Positions 24,571-34,207 of a DNA stretch of 64,000 bases are shown here, one piece after another. The DNA is from Siphonodentalium dalli (taxonomy: Eukaryota > Mollusca > Scaphopoda > Gadilida > Siphonodentaliidae), in assembly GCA_032622095.1 (NCBI GenBank), contig CP136069.1, positions 126,811,450-126,875,449 on the forward strand, written 5' to 3'. Within the stretch, counting starts at the first letter, position 1, and every line of letters starts with the position of its first letter. Under the pieces are notes generated by a model. That model worked only from the letters and a program-made list of their open reading frames with translations. It was not told the DNA's origin and did no database searches. The translations under genes and the position numbers were made by a program.

Positions 24571-24822
24571 CTGAAACATGCCTCGAACATTGGTGACGGA
24601 AACCACCTGAATGCGATAATCTTTACAACCGTTACATATATATCTCGGTATAGATGACTGTGAGCTAGCAAACAATGTTTTACAGCTCATAAGCAATGAT
24701 TTTTTTAGTGGTTTATGAACATAGTTTGCAAAAACGATAAATACTCACTTCGAGTCGCACCGAGCAGCCGCCATTTTTCGGTGAAAAACTTTGTTTTATG
24801 ACGTAGGTTCCAGGCCCTGTAT

Positions 24823-24987
24823 AGGCTATATCTGATTTTGTGACGTCACCAATTATTATACGACGCTGCTATTTTTAATAGCACTTTTGTCGCACAGTAG
24901 ATCGGCGGGCTTAAAGCTATCCTCGCTTCAAAATAGCAGCGTCGTATTATATAATAATTGGTGATGTCCCAAAATCAGATATAACCT
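24823..24987. mobile_element. Palindromic MITE with about 68-bp arms
   Basis: The left arm (CTATATCTGATTTTGTGACG, ACCAATTATTATACGACGCT, GCTATTTT) is mirrored at 24918-24987. Possible TA duplications at both tips would suit a Tc1/mariner-type MITE, but two bases prove little. It abuts the right end of the candidate hAT-like element. Confidence 0.8.
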
Positions 24988-25059
24988 ACATATAAGACAC
25001 AAAGCGTTGGCTTTGGTTCGTAATATCAGCTGGCTGTAATATGATTTTGGAGTTGCTCT

Positions 25060-25670
25060 TATAAATTATGGATATAATCAAATCAATCAATAAATTTATT
25101 CTCAAGCGAAACAGAAACATAACTTATTTTCAGACATAATAATACTATAAACAATTATATATAGTCAACTGAAGCATATGGAGTACAATTGTTCGGTGCG
25201 CTGGACTCACTTCAACTCGAAGTTCCACGTGCTTCTACTCGGTGGTGAGGCCAACACCATATTGTTTACAGATGACATCCTCCTTCCTCTACACTGGCTC
25301 TCAGTTGGTACGAAACAATAGCTGAGCCATCAGAAGTCGGAGCATACCACTGACCCGATACGTCCAAACGCATGTGACATATTCAGATACACAGCACAGT
25401 CTGCAGGCAAATATACGTGAATCCTGACTGAATGTATATTGTGCATTATGTAAATACTACCACATGTTTATAGAACCTGTGGTCGCGGACAACTAATTAT
25501 TCCACATTATAATGTACCATGTATGCTCTTCAGTTTGGAGGTTAATAAACTAATAATAATAATTATAAATTATGGATTTTATCAAATCAATCAATAACTT
25601 TATTCTCAAGCGAAACAGAAACAAAACTTATTTTCAGACATAATTATACTATAAATAATATATACACAAT
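25060..25670 (-). mobile_element. Two tandem LINE 3' ends
   Basis: A block of about 105 bp (ATCAAATCAATCAATAAATT, TATTCTCAAGCGAAACAGAA, CTTATTTTCAGACATAAT) occurs at 25065-25165 and again at 25567-25670. Read on the minus strand each ends with AATAAA followed by TTGATTGATTTGAT, the form of a non-LTR poly(A)-signal and short-repeat tail. The intervening 400 bp is probably the body of the first fragment. A frame with TILFTDDILL (about 25258-25287) may be a decayed polymerase piece, but this is uncertain. Confidence 0.5.
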
Positions 25671-25907
25671 ATACATCTATCCACAAATGTGCAACAACAT
25701 TTATGTACAGTACAAATACATGATTGATAATATATGAGTCACTTATCTATATTCTCACCACTCTTGAAAATTATCCAGCTACATGTAGTTCTGCGAATTT
25801 CCCAGTTAAAATTTCTGATAACTGTGCAGTTTTTGGTACATTAGATCAAAATTCCTTCGTTTCGTCGCTTTCACGATATTGTTAAAATATATGCCCTGTC
25901 ACTAACT

Positions 25908-26133
25908 CGCGGCGATATTGGATCCACCAGGCCCGGTTCCGTGGTTTTAGTGCTACAGATCAAAGTTCTGGAGTAGCATTTCCATATATGAAAGTCATTA
26001 ATATTCAAAAGCTCCATATATGGTGATGCTACTCCAGAACTTTGACATGTAGCACTAAAACCACGGAACCGGGGCTGGATGAATCTCTGAAACCACGTAA
26101 CGGGCTGATGAATCCAATACGGCCGCGATTCTA
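25908..26133. mobile_element. Palindromic MITE, CGGCCATATTGGAT family, copy 1
   Basis: The arms share CCGGTTCCGTGGTTTTAGTG and CAAAGTTCTGGAGTAGCAT with their complements at 26020-26085. Outer parts (CGCGGCGATATTGGAT / ATCCAATACGGCCGCG) complete the ends. The right arm contains a partial duplication (CGTAACGGGCTGATGAATCC). A second copy lies at 52.8-53.05 kb. Confidence 0.82.
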
Positions 26134-26139
26134 TTGAAA

Positions 26140-26865
26140 TAGTCTCTTCCTCACTAAGTCTTACACGAGTGTTCACATAGGCAAACGACAAGCAAAGAAA
26201 CACCATATAGGTTACCATATAGGTTGCCATTGATTCATCCAGCCAGTTGTAGAGATTCTGTAGTAATAAGTTAGAACTCCTTGTGGATATTGTCAGCCAA
26301 ACAGCGACAAATGAAGGAATTAAGTGAGTATATCCATTTTATAAAAGCTTTTTGAAGAGCAAGTGTCCCTTTAAATTAAATTTTTTTCTTGAACGAATTC
26401 TTGCATTTGTATATGGGAAATGTATGACTCTATAATATAACATTGGCTACTCATGTTGATAAAAAATATATAGGTTATGCACAGACATACAACAGACAAC
26501 ATTTTTAAAAATATAAACGTAATACATCCATAGATCAAACACAATTTGTTTTCATATCACACACATATATATGAGATACATGTAGTATACCTTGAATTTT
26601 AATTTGCAGTGAATGTAGTTAAATGTCAACCTTATATGGTCGCATTGTATGTTCACTTTATGGTTGGTTGCCATAAGTATTCGGGAAAATTCCCACCCCT
26701 ATTTCATAACATTATCGTTCAATATATTATAGGTCATGCATATATATAAATCAAACAACAATTTTCAAAATATAATCATATATTACATCAATATATTAAA
26801 CGCACAATGCTCGTTCTAATCCCCAAATTATGTATACATCGCATGATTTCCGAACAAATTCAATA
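26140..26865. other. No recognised feature
   Basis: AT-rich. The blocks CAACAATTTTCAAAATATAA and TAGGTCATGCATATATA (about 26730-26780) are weak repeats of 26470-26520. Confidence 0.35.
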
Positions 26866-26867
26866 TA

Positions 26868-27040
26868 GCGTTGAAAATAGGTGTTTTGTTTCTTATATTT
26901 GTCGATAAATTTGAGATCGTTTTGTTTGTGTCTGTTCGAATTGTTTAATCAGCGATCGCGTCAAAATTGCACATGTAGACCATGGGAAGAACATATACAT
27001 CTGTCTTCGCTTTGAAACGCTTATGGTACTACACAGTTTT
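26868..27040 (+). repeat. Block shared with 63.58-63.80 kb
   Basis: GTTGAAAATAGGTGTTTTGT, GATAAATTTGAGATCG, CGATCGCGTCAAAATTGCA, ACCATGGGAAGAAC and CGCTTTGAAACG correspond in order to blocks at 63581-63780. Both copies contain an ATG in an ACCATGGG context. The function is unknown. It is a diverged dispersed duplicate. Confidence 0.6.
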
Positions 27041-27086
27041 GACGATTAAAAGAAAGAGAAATCAGCGCGTGAAGTTTTTAAATTGT

Positions 27087-27294
27087 TTAACCCTTTGAGT
27101 GCCAGGGGCCGATCTCATCGGCCCTAAACCTACAAAATAAGTCTGTTAAAGAATATAAGAATAAATTATTGTTAGGCCAATGCATTCTCTTATATATGCG
27201 AGGCGACCTATGGTCGACTCGCATATATAAGAGAATGCATTGGCACACGGTATATGGGTTGATACAAAAATCGACCTGGCACTCAAAGGGTTAA
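27087..27294. mobile_element. piggyBac-like MITE with nested hairpin
   Basis: The ends are TTAACCCTTTGAGTGCCAGG (27087) and its complement ending at 27294. Inside, at 27176-27244, is a near-perfect hairpin GCCAATGCATTCTCTTATAT..GCATTGGC around GTCGACC. The same hairpin occurs twice inside the larger element at 41.03-41.60 kb. No ORF. Confidence 0.85.
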
Positions 27295-27329
27295 GCGAAT
27301 ATTATAAGGTGTATTTTGGAGTGCAAACT

Positions 27330-27912
27330 ACTGTTTCTGCCATTTAATTTTTTTTCGCTTGCTGCGTTTCGTGTTTTTCGCTTGCTTCGTTTGGTTTCTT
27401 CGAGAAGGAACCGAAATATTCTTAATTGTTTCGCTTCCTTCGCCATGAAGGAACCGAAGCATGCGAAAAAATCAAACGAAGCAAGCGAAAAAGTCAAACG
27501 AGGAAAGCGAAAAAACATTATTGTTTTTTCGCTTGCTTCGTTTTGTTTTTTTTTAGTTTTCGGCGGTTCATTCGCATGCTTCGCGAAGTACCCGAATGAA
27601 CCGCCGAAACCGAAACTGTTTTCTTGGTTGTTGTTGGGTTTCGGAGGTTCCTTCGCATGCTTCGGATACAAGCAAAGGAACCGACGAACGCGAAAAAAAC
27701 AACAAAATGTCGCACGAAGGAACCGAAATACCAAACTAAGCAAGCGAAATAACAATGATGTTTTTTCGCTTTCGTCGTTTGATTTTTTCGCATGCTTCGT
27801 TTGATTTTTTCGCTTCCTTCGGTTCCTTCGCGGCGAAATAATCTCAATTATTTAGGTTCCTTCGTCGCGAAGGAAGGGAAAAAACCAAAATGAAGCAAGC
27901 GAAGGAAGCGAA
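27330..27912. repeat. Self-complementary GAAGCAAGCG / CGCTTGCTTC island
   Basis: Blocks of TTTTTTCGCTTGCTTCG alternate with CGAAGCAAGCGAAAAA and variants (GAAGGAACCGAA / TTCGGTTCCTTC), switching strand at least six times. The region can fold into many alternative hairpins. Long ORFs on both strands (27291-27755, 27316-27804, 27518-27847) are lysine/phenylalanine-rich translations of the repeat and are not called as genes. Confidence 0.85.
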
Positions 27913-27999
27913 AAAGAATGTGGCGGAAACAGGACACCTTAGCAAACCGCCATGTGGCTTTAAATACATTTTCACTTTCGTATAGAAATATCTAACATG

Positions 28000-28866
28000 G
28001 CAAGAGTGTGTGGTTGAGCTAGCATCTAAAGTGGAATGCGTGTGTGTGGGCTTGCGTGTGTGTGTAATTGAGCTAGCATATAAAGTGGAATGTGTGTTGT
28101 TGAGTTGGCATTAACAGCTCAAGTGGAAGGCGTGTATGGTTCAGCAAACGTGTAAGGTTTGTATGTGATTGCGCTAGCATTAACGTCTAAAGTGGAACGT
28201 GTATGTGTGTGATTGGGCTAGCATCAAGATATATAGTGGAATTTGTGTGATTGAGATAGCATCATAATCTACCGTGGATGGTGTGTGTGGGGGAGTGAGG
28301 GGGTGTGTGTGTGTGTGTGTGATTTAGCTAGCATTATAACATGTAACGTGGAGTGGACGAAGTGTGTGGATAAGTTAGCATTAGCATCTAAAGTGGAATG
28401 CTTGTTGTTAAGTTGGCATTAACGGCTCAAGTGGAAGGTGTGTGTGGTTCAGCTAACATGCAAGGTTAGGGTGTGTTTGCGCTAGCATTGACGTCTAAAG
28501 AGGAACGTGTATGTGATTGAGCTAGCATCTTAAGTGGAATGTGTGTTGTTGGGTTGGCATTAACAGCTCAAGTGGAAGATGTGTGTGGTTCAGCTAACGT
28601 GCAAGGTTTGTATGCGATTGCGCTATCATTAACGTCTAAAGTGGAATGTGTGTGTGTGTGACTGGGCGAGCATCCCAGTGGACTTTGTGTGATTGAGATA
28701 GCATCAGAATCTACCGTGGTAGGTGTGTGTGATTTAGCTAGAATTATAACATGTAACGTGGAAGGAGTGTGTGGATGAGTTAGCATTAGCATCTAATGTG
28801 GAAGTGTGTGGTTGAGTTAGCATTAACATCTAACGCGGAATTGTGTGATTGAGTTAGGATCAGATT
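28000..28866 (+). repeat. GT-rich minisatellite with higher-order structure
   Basis: The basic unit of about 40 bp is like GTGTGATTGAGCTAGCATTA then ACATCTAAAGTGGAATG. Sets of units recur as longer blocks: ATTATAACATGTAACGTGG appears at about 28331 and 28743, and GAGTTGGCATTAACAGCTCA-type blocks at about 28100, 28412 and 28550. So a higher-order period of about 410 bp is superimposed. Confidence 0.85.
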
Positions 28867-29185
28867 TTTTGTTTGTTTTATAACTTGTTATTTTTGTATT
28901 ATATTATACATTTATATGCAGAAAAATATCTGACAACGTGGCAAGCCGTTTTCACATTTTTGATTGATTTAGACTTAAGTCCAATTATTTGGACTTAAGT
29001 CCAAATAATTGGACTTAAGTCCAAATGAATTGGACTTAAGTCCAACTGAATTGGACTTAAGTCCAATTAGCGAATTGATTTGGACTTAAGTCCAAATCAA
29101 TTGGACTTAAGTCCAATTATTGGACTTAAGTCCAAATAATTGGACTTAAGTCCATATAATTGGACTTAAGTCCAATTATTTGGAC

Positions 29186-29452
29186 TTAAGTCCAATTAGT
29201 GAATTGATTTGGACTTAAGTCCAATTCATTTGGACTTAAGTCCAATTCATCTGGTTTGAAACGATAGTCCCCTTCTTTGTAATGGTATATTCCTGCAAGT
29301 TTTGATTGACAGTCAAACTCCGTACTAACCAGGGCATTCCTGACTCCAAGACTAACTCCGTACGTCCCCTTTGCCACGTGGCTTGTTTTCGGCATGCCGA
29401 GATTGAAAATGTTTCGAATCCGAATTGGCATCTTAATAAATGCTAACTGCAT
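29186..29452 (-). CDS. Hypothetical ORF in the palindromic element's core (b)
   Basis: 88-codon frame; start ATG at 29452. The first about 66 residues (MQLAFIKMPIRIRNIFNLGM ... HYKEGDYRF) come from unique core sequence and have ordinary amino-acid composition. The last about 20 are the translated palindrome (repeating ELDLSPN). A possible acceptor (CATTCATGCATGCAG) immediately precedes the frame at about 29448, so it may be a second exon. No family recognised. Confidence 0.3.
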   Translation of the reverse strand: MQLAFIKMPIRIRNIFNLGMPKTSHVAKGTYGVSLGVRNALVSTEFDCQSKLAGIYHYKEGDYRFKPDELDLSPNELDLSPNQFTNWT

Positions 29453-29486
29453 GCATGAATGAAGTAAAATTAATTCACGACTTGAT

Positions 29487-29687
29487 TCAATTGTTATTTG
29501 ACAGCATGTAGTGTAGGCTACACGCAGTTTCGTTTATTGCATTTACTAAGTGTCTTATTTGTATAATTTGCTCATTTCCATCATCATATGTTAAAAATCG
29601 TTCCGAACTTCTTACAACACGGGCTATTGTTGATAGGATCTGGTCCACATCGAGCTGATTCATTATATATGTTGAGAAAGGTAACAA
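29487..29687 (-). CDS. Hypothetical ORF in the palindromic element's core (a)
   Basis: 66 codons, or 58 from the inner ATG (MNQLDVDQILSTIARVVRSS ... YMLSNNN). It has a mixed, protein-like composition and overlaps in another frame the end of a further open stretch at 29663-29851. Its order and strand agree with the next ORF downstream. No motif recognised. It could be a decayed gene of the element or chance. Confidence 0.3.
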   Translation of the reverse strand: MLPFSTYIMNQLDVDQILSTIARVVRSSERFLTYDDGNEQIIQIRHLVNAINETACSLHYMLSNNN

Positions 29688-30147
29688 TTAACAAGATCAA
29701 CAAGAATTAGACCCAAATGTAAACGGCCATTTTCCCACAACTCCGCCCTATGAGCAAAACCAGACCTGCTTAATATCTGATGGGGGTGTTTCTTATACAG
29801 ATGAATTGGACTTAAGTCCAAATGAATCGTACTTAAGTCCAAATACCACATAATTGTGAATTCGGCGAGGAATTGGACTTAAGTCCAAATAGATGAAAAT
29901 ATCGATATTTGGACTTAAGTCCAAATCAATTGGACTTAAGTCCAATTCCTCGCCGAATTCACAATTATGTGGTATTTGGACTTAAGTCCAATTCGCTATT
30001 TGGACTTAAGTCCAATTATTTTGACTTAAGTCCAATTATTTGGACTTAAGTCCAAATAATTGGACTTAAGTCTAAATCAATCGAAAATGTGAAAACGGCT
30101 TGCCATAGAAGAGATGTATAATGTAGAACTAATTCTTAATAAATACA

Positions 30148-30640
30148 CTTGAATAAATACACTTGGCTCATCACGCCAATGGGTTTGGAATAATAGACCA
30201 CTCGAATATATACATTTGGCTCATGCCAATGGGTTTGGAATAATAGACCATTCGAATGATTACACGTGCCTCGCGTCAATGTGTTTGGAATAATAGACCA
30301 TTCGAATGTATACATGTGCCTCACGCCAATGGGTTTTGGAATAATAGAGATTCAAATGTGTATACATTAGCATCACGTCGATGGGTTTGGAATAATAGAT
30401 CATTTGAATGTATACATTTGGTTCACGTCAATGTGCATGTTTGGATAACAGACCATTCGAATGTATACATGTGCCTCGCGTCAATGCATGGGCTTGGAAT
30501 AATAGACCATTCGAATGTATACATGTGCCTCACGTCAATGTGTTCGGAATAATAGACCATTCGAATGTACACATGTGCCTCGCGTCAATGCATGGGCTTG
30601 GAATAATAGACCATTCGAATGTATACATGTATAGCTGGTG
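30148..30640 (+). repeat. Tandem repeat of about 52 bp, nine to ten copies
   Basis: The unit is GGAATAATAGACCATTCGAA, TGTATACATGTGCCTCACG, TCAATGGGTTT. GAATAATAGA occurs near 30188, 30237, 30288, 30340, 30391, 30494, 30546 and 30600, with a variant (ATAACAGACC) near 30445. Later units contain an extra CATG. ORFs on both strands are repeat translations. Confidence 0.9.
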
Positions 30641-30734
30641 GAATAATCAAATTAGTAAAGAGACAACGGTACCAATGTGAAATTTCAAATAATATGTTCA
30701 CGGGCAACAACATTTTTTGACCAGAGAATTAAAA

Positions 30735-30860
30735 ATGCATAATCCGAATTAACGCTCCCAAATTACTATTTCTTTGGCTTCGGGGGTAAAAGATATCTGA
30801 TTCGAGTCGAGTAACCCACTCATCAAAGATCAGAGTGATCAGATATAGATTTTTTCGCAC
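30735..30860. mobile_element. Truncated TTAAAGGTACTC-family MITE
   Basis: Holds only one end of the family: ATAATCCGAATTAACGCTCC, TTTCTTTGGCTTCGGGGGTA, GATTCGAGTCGAGTAACCCA. It stops near 30860. Confidence 0.65.
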
Positions 30861-31315
30861 CAACAAATCGTAGTTTAATTTTCCAACGAATAGGTAGTGG
30901 GGAGTTTGTTGCTTTATACCAACAGCAATATTTTTTCCTGCTTTTTGTCAAAATTTTGGACTGATATGGCAATCAGTTGGAAATGTTCCAACCGTATAGG
31001 TGGGTGTCAGGTCGGAAATTCCCAGCACTTGAAGAGCTTAAATTGATGCTAGGATTTTGCAGTTTTCAGATTCAGATTAAAAACTTTTCTCCCACTGGGC
31101 TGAGGGGTCCTGATCCCTTACCGGTGGCCAGTCAAAAACTGCTAATTAAAAAACGAAAAGCAAGGCCTGAATTTGCCTGGAGTTAGACCTCTATAGATTG
31201 TAGGAATTTCAGATTTTTTTAAATTCATAAACTTGGATCAGTCTAATTGGGCGATAGATGGATGTAAATCAATGAAAATCATATGAAATGCATATTGCAT
31301 AAACGAAAGAATAAA
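30861..31315. other. Unassigned sequence between two partial MITE copies
   Basis: Includes a 69-residue plus-strand ORF at 30977-31186 with no recognisable feature. Since both flanks are the same MITE family, this could be cargo of a compound insertion. Confidence 0.3.
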
Positions 31316-31757
31316 GACGTATAATCCGAATTGACGCTCGCAAAATACTGTTTCTTTGGATTCGGGGGTAAACAACATTTGATTCGAGTCGAGGAACCCA
31401 CCCATCAAAGCTCAGAGTGATCAGATAACGATTTTTTAAATCTATTATTTTTCACCACCAGTACTTTTTGGCGGCCTGGCAAAAGGCCGACGGTCTCGGG
31501 CCAAATTGTGGATGAAGATGGATAACTCTAAAATCAAGTGGCTTATGATGTTAGATATTTGACAATCCGGCCAAAAAACAAAATGTTGATAAATAACGGG
31601 TTTTTATCAATTTTATACTAAAGTTGACTGTGGTTAGCATTATTTTTGGGCAATTAATCGATTCTGATAACTGAAGCGGCATTTAAAAAAAATAATTCTT
31701 GTTGTTGTTGGAATCTGATGATATGGGGACCATCGAATCAGATTGAGTACCTTTGAA
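31316..31757. mobile_element. TTAAAGGTACTC-family MITE, copy 3
   Basis: Landmarks run in the same order as the copy at 53.2 kb, reversed: TTTCTTTGGATTCGGGGGTA, GAGTCGAGGAACCCACCCAT, AACTCTAAAATCAAGTGG, TGTTGTTGTTGGAATCTGAT, ending GATTGAGTACCTTTGAA. Both TTAA ends are mutated. Confidence 0.75.
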
Positions 31758-32368
31758 TTAAAAAAAATCTAAAATATCTCGCACGTGAACCACGGCTGCC
31801 CGAATAGGCAGTGATCCACGTGCAGGCACTTTGAAGAAAGACAAAAGTGTAAAAATCTACCCCGAAAGAGTACAATTTGATCGAATCCTTATTTGAAGTT
31901 GCTGATATGTTTCGGGGTCGTGCCCAACATATTCATAGCACTACTATATTGCTGTATGTTGACAGGACAAACATAAGTTACATAACAAAACAAATATAGT
32001 TAAGGATTGGAAAATGTACTGAATACCAAATATTGAATAGAACATGGGGACTCAAATTTGACTAGACTATAGTAATACACAAAGGATTTAGCCATTGTAA
32101 CGTTGTCAATATCGTGGAAATCAAGATCGAATGCCTGAATAAATTATGCTTAACAAATCGTTCATGTCAAAAATCCTGTAATGTGATTCTCGATGATTTC
32201 CCATTCTACAGTGACAAACAATGAGTTGGATCATATACTCTTTAAGAATAAAATTATTACACTTCAGATTTTGTTCAGTACATGTGGAAATTCAAATATG
32301 ACCTCTACGTGCAATAAACGTTTGACCAATGCACTATTGAAATAAAATCACACACACAGTGCTTAAAT
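31758..32368 (+). repeat. Highly diverged relative of the 0.93-kb tandem unit
   Basis: Retains CACGGCTGCCCGAATAGGCA, GATCCACGTGCAGG, GATCGAATCCTTATT, and a far block GTTCAGTACATGTGGAAATT corresponding to landmarks of the 35.3-38.6 kb array. Confidence 0.5.
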
Positions 32369-33700
32369 TCAAATCTTCCTCTCAGAGGATTGGCGTCCTC
32401 TGAGAGCCAATAGGACGTCTCTAAGAACAAGTTTGTTGACACGCCAATTAAATTTTATATCCGCAAAACTCAACGACACACAGATGCGCATTAGATAGAC
32501 AGTTATTCTAGCACAAATTTCATGAATTAATATTTTAATTTTCAGATCTTTTGATATCGCTGCCAAGGTATAGGAACCCAAATATTATTGGAAATTTCGT
32601 TGAAGGAAAAAATTATTATACTATCATAAGTATTAACTTAAACGTTATCAAATACCTCGATAAATATACATCCCATGCACAGTTACAAATTGATTTCATC
32701 AAAGTCACTTATTATTCAAGTATTTCATGTTGTCGTCTATTTGTTTTATATATATATAGGTATTGATCTTCCTTCCTCAAAAGAAATTGACAAATCTTCC
32801 TTTGAGCTTGAAAGTATAATCTATCTTGTATTATGTGTCCCAGTTTTAACCCAAAAAAATTAATTCTATATGTGGTCCTATATATATAGACGAAATATCG
32901 TTTGGAACAAAATTTGACCCCGCCGTTCTTGTCCTCATGTTAAGGATTTTAACCATTTCTTTACTAAATTCTCACAAATACGTAGTTCCTTTAGGAAATG
33001 TTCAGACAATAAGTTTTAAAAACGGCCATACGGCCATATGCCGTTTGTTGAACTTGTTATCTGAACATTTCCCACAAATGAATAGGAATCCGTGTACAAT
33101 TGTATTAACTTTTCGTGTATATATCTGTCGTCAGCTCATTTTACTGAACACCATTCTCTCCTTTTTTGAGTGTATTTCCAAATAAAATACACCTCGATAA
33201 AACATACTTTCAAGAATTCGCCTGATGTTCATCTTGGGGGAAGAGTTACAAATTCTGAGAGGAAGATCGTCACATCCGATTCAGAAATTTTCACGGAAAA
33301 TTGAGAATTAAAGTGAATAATGATCTACAAGATATCAACGTTAGGCATGGGGTCTGGTAGCATTCTGGACAAGAAATATTCTTTAGATAGCTGCTGATGG
33401 TCCATCGTTCCAACAAACTACAGCATTTTCTTCCCCCGAAAATTTATTACAGATAATGAACAGATGTTCCATTTGTGGCAGCCATTAACAAATCTACAAT
33501 CGCTTTTCGCAACAATGTGTTTTGTCTTGGTTGGCAGTATATATCGCCCTGACTATGTTATACGCCCATGCCTTTTAAATCGACAGTAAATACTAACATG
33601 CTTCTCCGACATCTTTTAAATCGTCGTGACGAAAATGTTGTTCTTAGAGACTTTCTATTGGCTCTAAGGGGACGCCGATCCTTTAAGAGGAAGATTTTAG
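32369..33700. mobile_element. 1.33-kb element with about 64-bp inverted repeats
   Basis: AAATCTTCCTCTCAGAGGAT, GGCGTCC and CTATTGGCTCTCAGAGGACG-type blocks at 32369-32432 are mirrored at 33636-33700 (about 85 percent by eye). No transposase ORF. A TTAACC-ended MITE copy is nested inside (32949 onward). A further GAGAGGAAGATCG half-end lies at about 33257. Confidence 0.7.
32949..33190 (+). mobile_element. piggyBac-like MITE of the GGAAATGTTCAGATAATAAG family, degenerate
   Basis: Begins TTAACCATTTCTTTACTAAA and has an inner hairpin GGAAATGTTCAGACAATAAG..CTTGTTATCTGAACATTTCC around CGGCCATACGGCC. The right end is not clear. Confidence 0.65.
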
Positions 33701-34205
33701 TTTACGCGCTGTGATACATAGGACCAAGTACTATAGTGGCGAACCGATTGGCTCCGTTCCATTACCAGGTCACTATATACCTGTAGAGGGGCCTGATAAG
33801 GGCCATGCCTGAGTGACCCAGAATCACAAAAATTACTCGCACGTGGCTGCCTGAATAGACTAAGCCATGTGCCGACCACTAAGCGCGTAAAATTGCTTAA
33901 AAGAAACAAAGGCGCATCTACACTGAGAAAAAAAATCGACACAAAACTGTTGGAATCTGCCCCTTAATTAAAAGTAGAATGACCCAATCTTGATTTGCGT
34001 AGAATTGTAATAGCCTATGTTTCATATCCACGCGCAACGTTAGTTTTAGAGCACAAAATTGGAAGTGATTTATGATGGCATGCAGAATAGGTATATTCTA
34101 GTTTAAGTCACATAAGAAGAAACTGAATTGAGGATGGGAAAATTGTCTTAAATGCAAAACATTAAACATAAAGTGAGCAATCATATTTGAGTACTATAGT
34201 AAACA
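33701..34205 (+). repeat. Diverged unit of the 0.93-kb tandem repeat
   Basis: Landmarks: ACTATAGTGGCGAACCGATT, GGGGCCTGATAAGGGCCATG, CACGTGGCTGCCTGAATAGA, CACTAAGCGCGTAAAATTGC, GAATTGAGGATGGG, CTTAAATGCAAAACAT. These match the array at 35.3-38.6 kb in order. Confidence 0.65.
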
Positions 34206-34207
34206 TT

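Larger units (their letters stand above)
20414..24819. mobile_element. Candidate hAT-like element, 4.4 kb, bounded by CAGGGCCTGG ends
   Basis: CAGGGCCTGGAACCTACGTC at 20414 is repeated as its exact complement ending at 24819. The next about 70 bp inward also agree loosely (a CGACTCG..AAGTGA or CACTTCG block). CAGGG-starting ends are usual in hAT elements (family knowledge). The flanks share TATAG but no clear 8-bp duplication. No transposase ORF is present. The two ends could instead belong to two separate solo copies in opposite orientation. Confidence 0.45.
28937..30108. mobile_element. Foldback element built of TTGGACTTAAGTCCAA palindromes
   Basis: The outer ends are inverted: GGCAAGCCGTTTTCACATTT (about 28941) and its complement ending near 30106. 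Each arm is then a string of the 12-bp perfect palindrome GGACTTAAGTCC (or a one-base variant) separated by AATTA/AATAA spacers. There are 13 copies in the left arm (28970-29250) and 10 in the right (29805-30073). The right arm also holds a 130-bp palindrome (29843-29974) with TGTGAATTCGGCGAGG arms. A non-repetitive core of about 545 bp (29256-29800) carries minus-strand ORFs. Confidence 0.85.

Noticed and set aside
27291-27847. Three overlapping ORFs of 109-162 codons on both strands
   Set aside because: Lys/Phe/Arg-rich translations of the self-complementary GAAGC/GCTTC repeat.
30256-30680. Histidine/cysteine-containing ORFs that look like zinc-finger repeats
   Set aside because: The periodic residues come from the 52-bp tandem repeat; spacing does not match a C2H2 finger.
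32541-32572. Acceptor and donor pair around ATCTTTTGATATCGCTGCC
   Set aside because: A 22-bp exon with no partner exons found nearby; likely chance in an AT-rich element.
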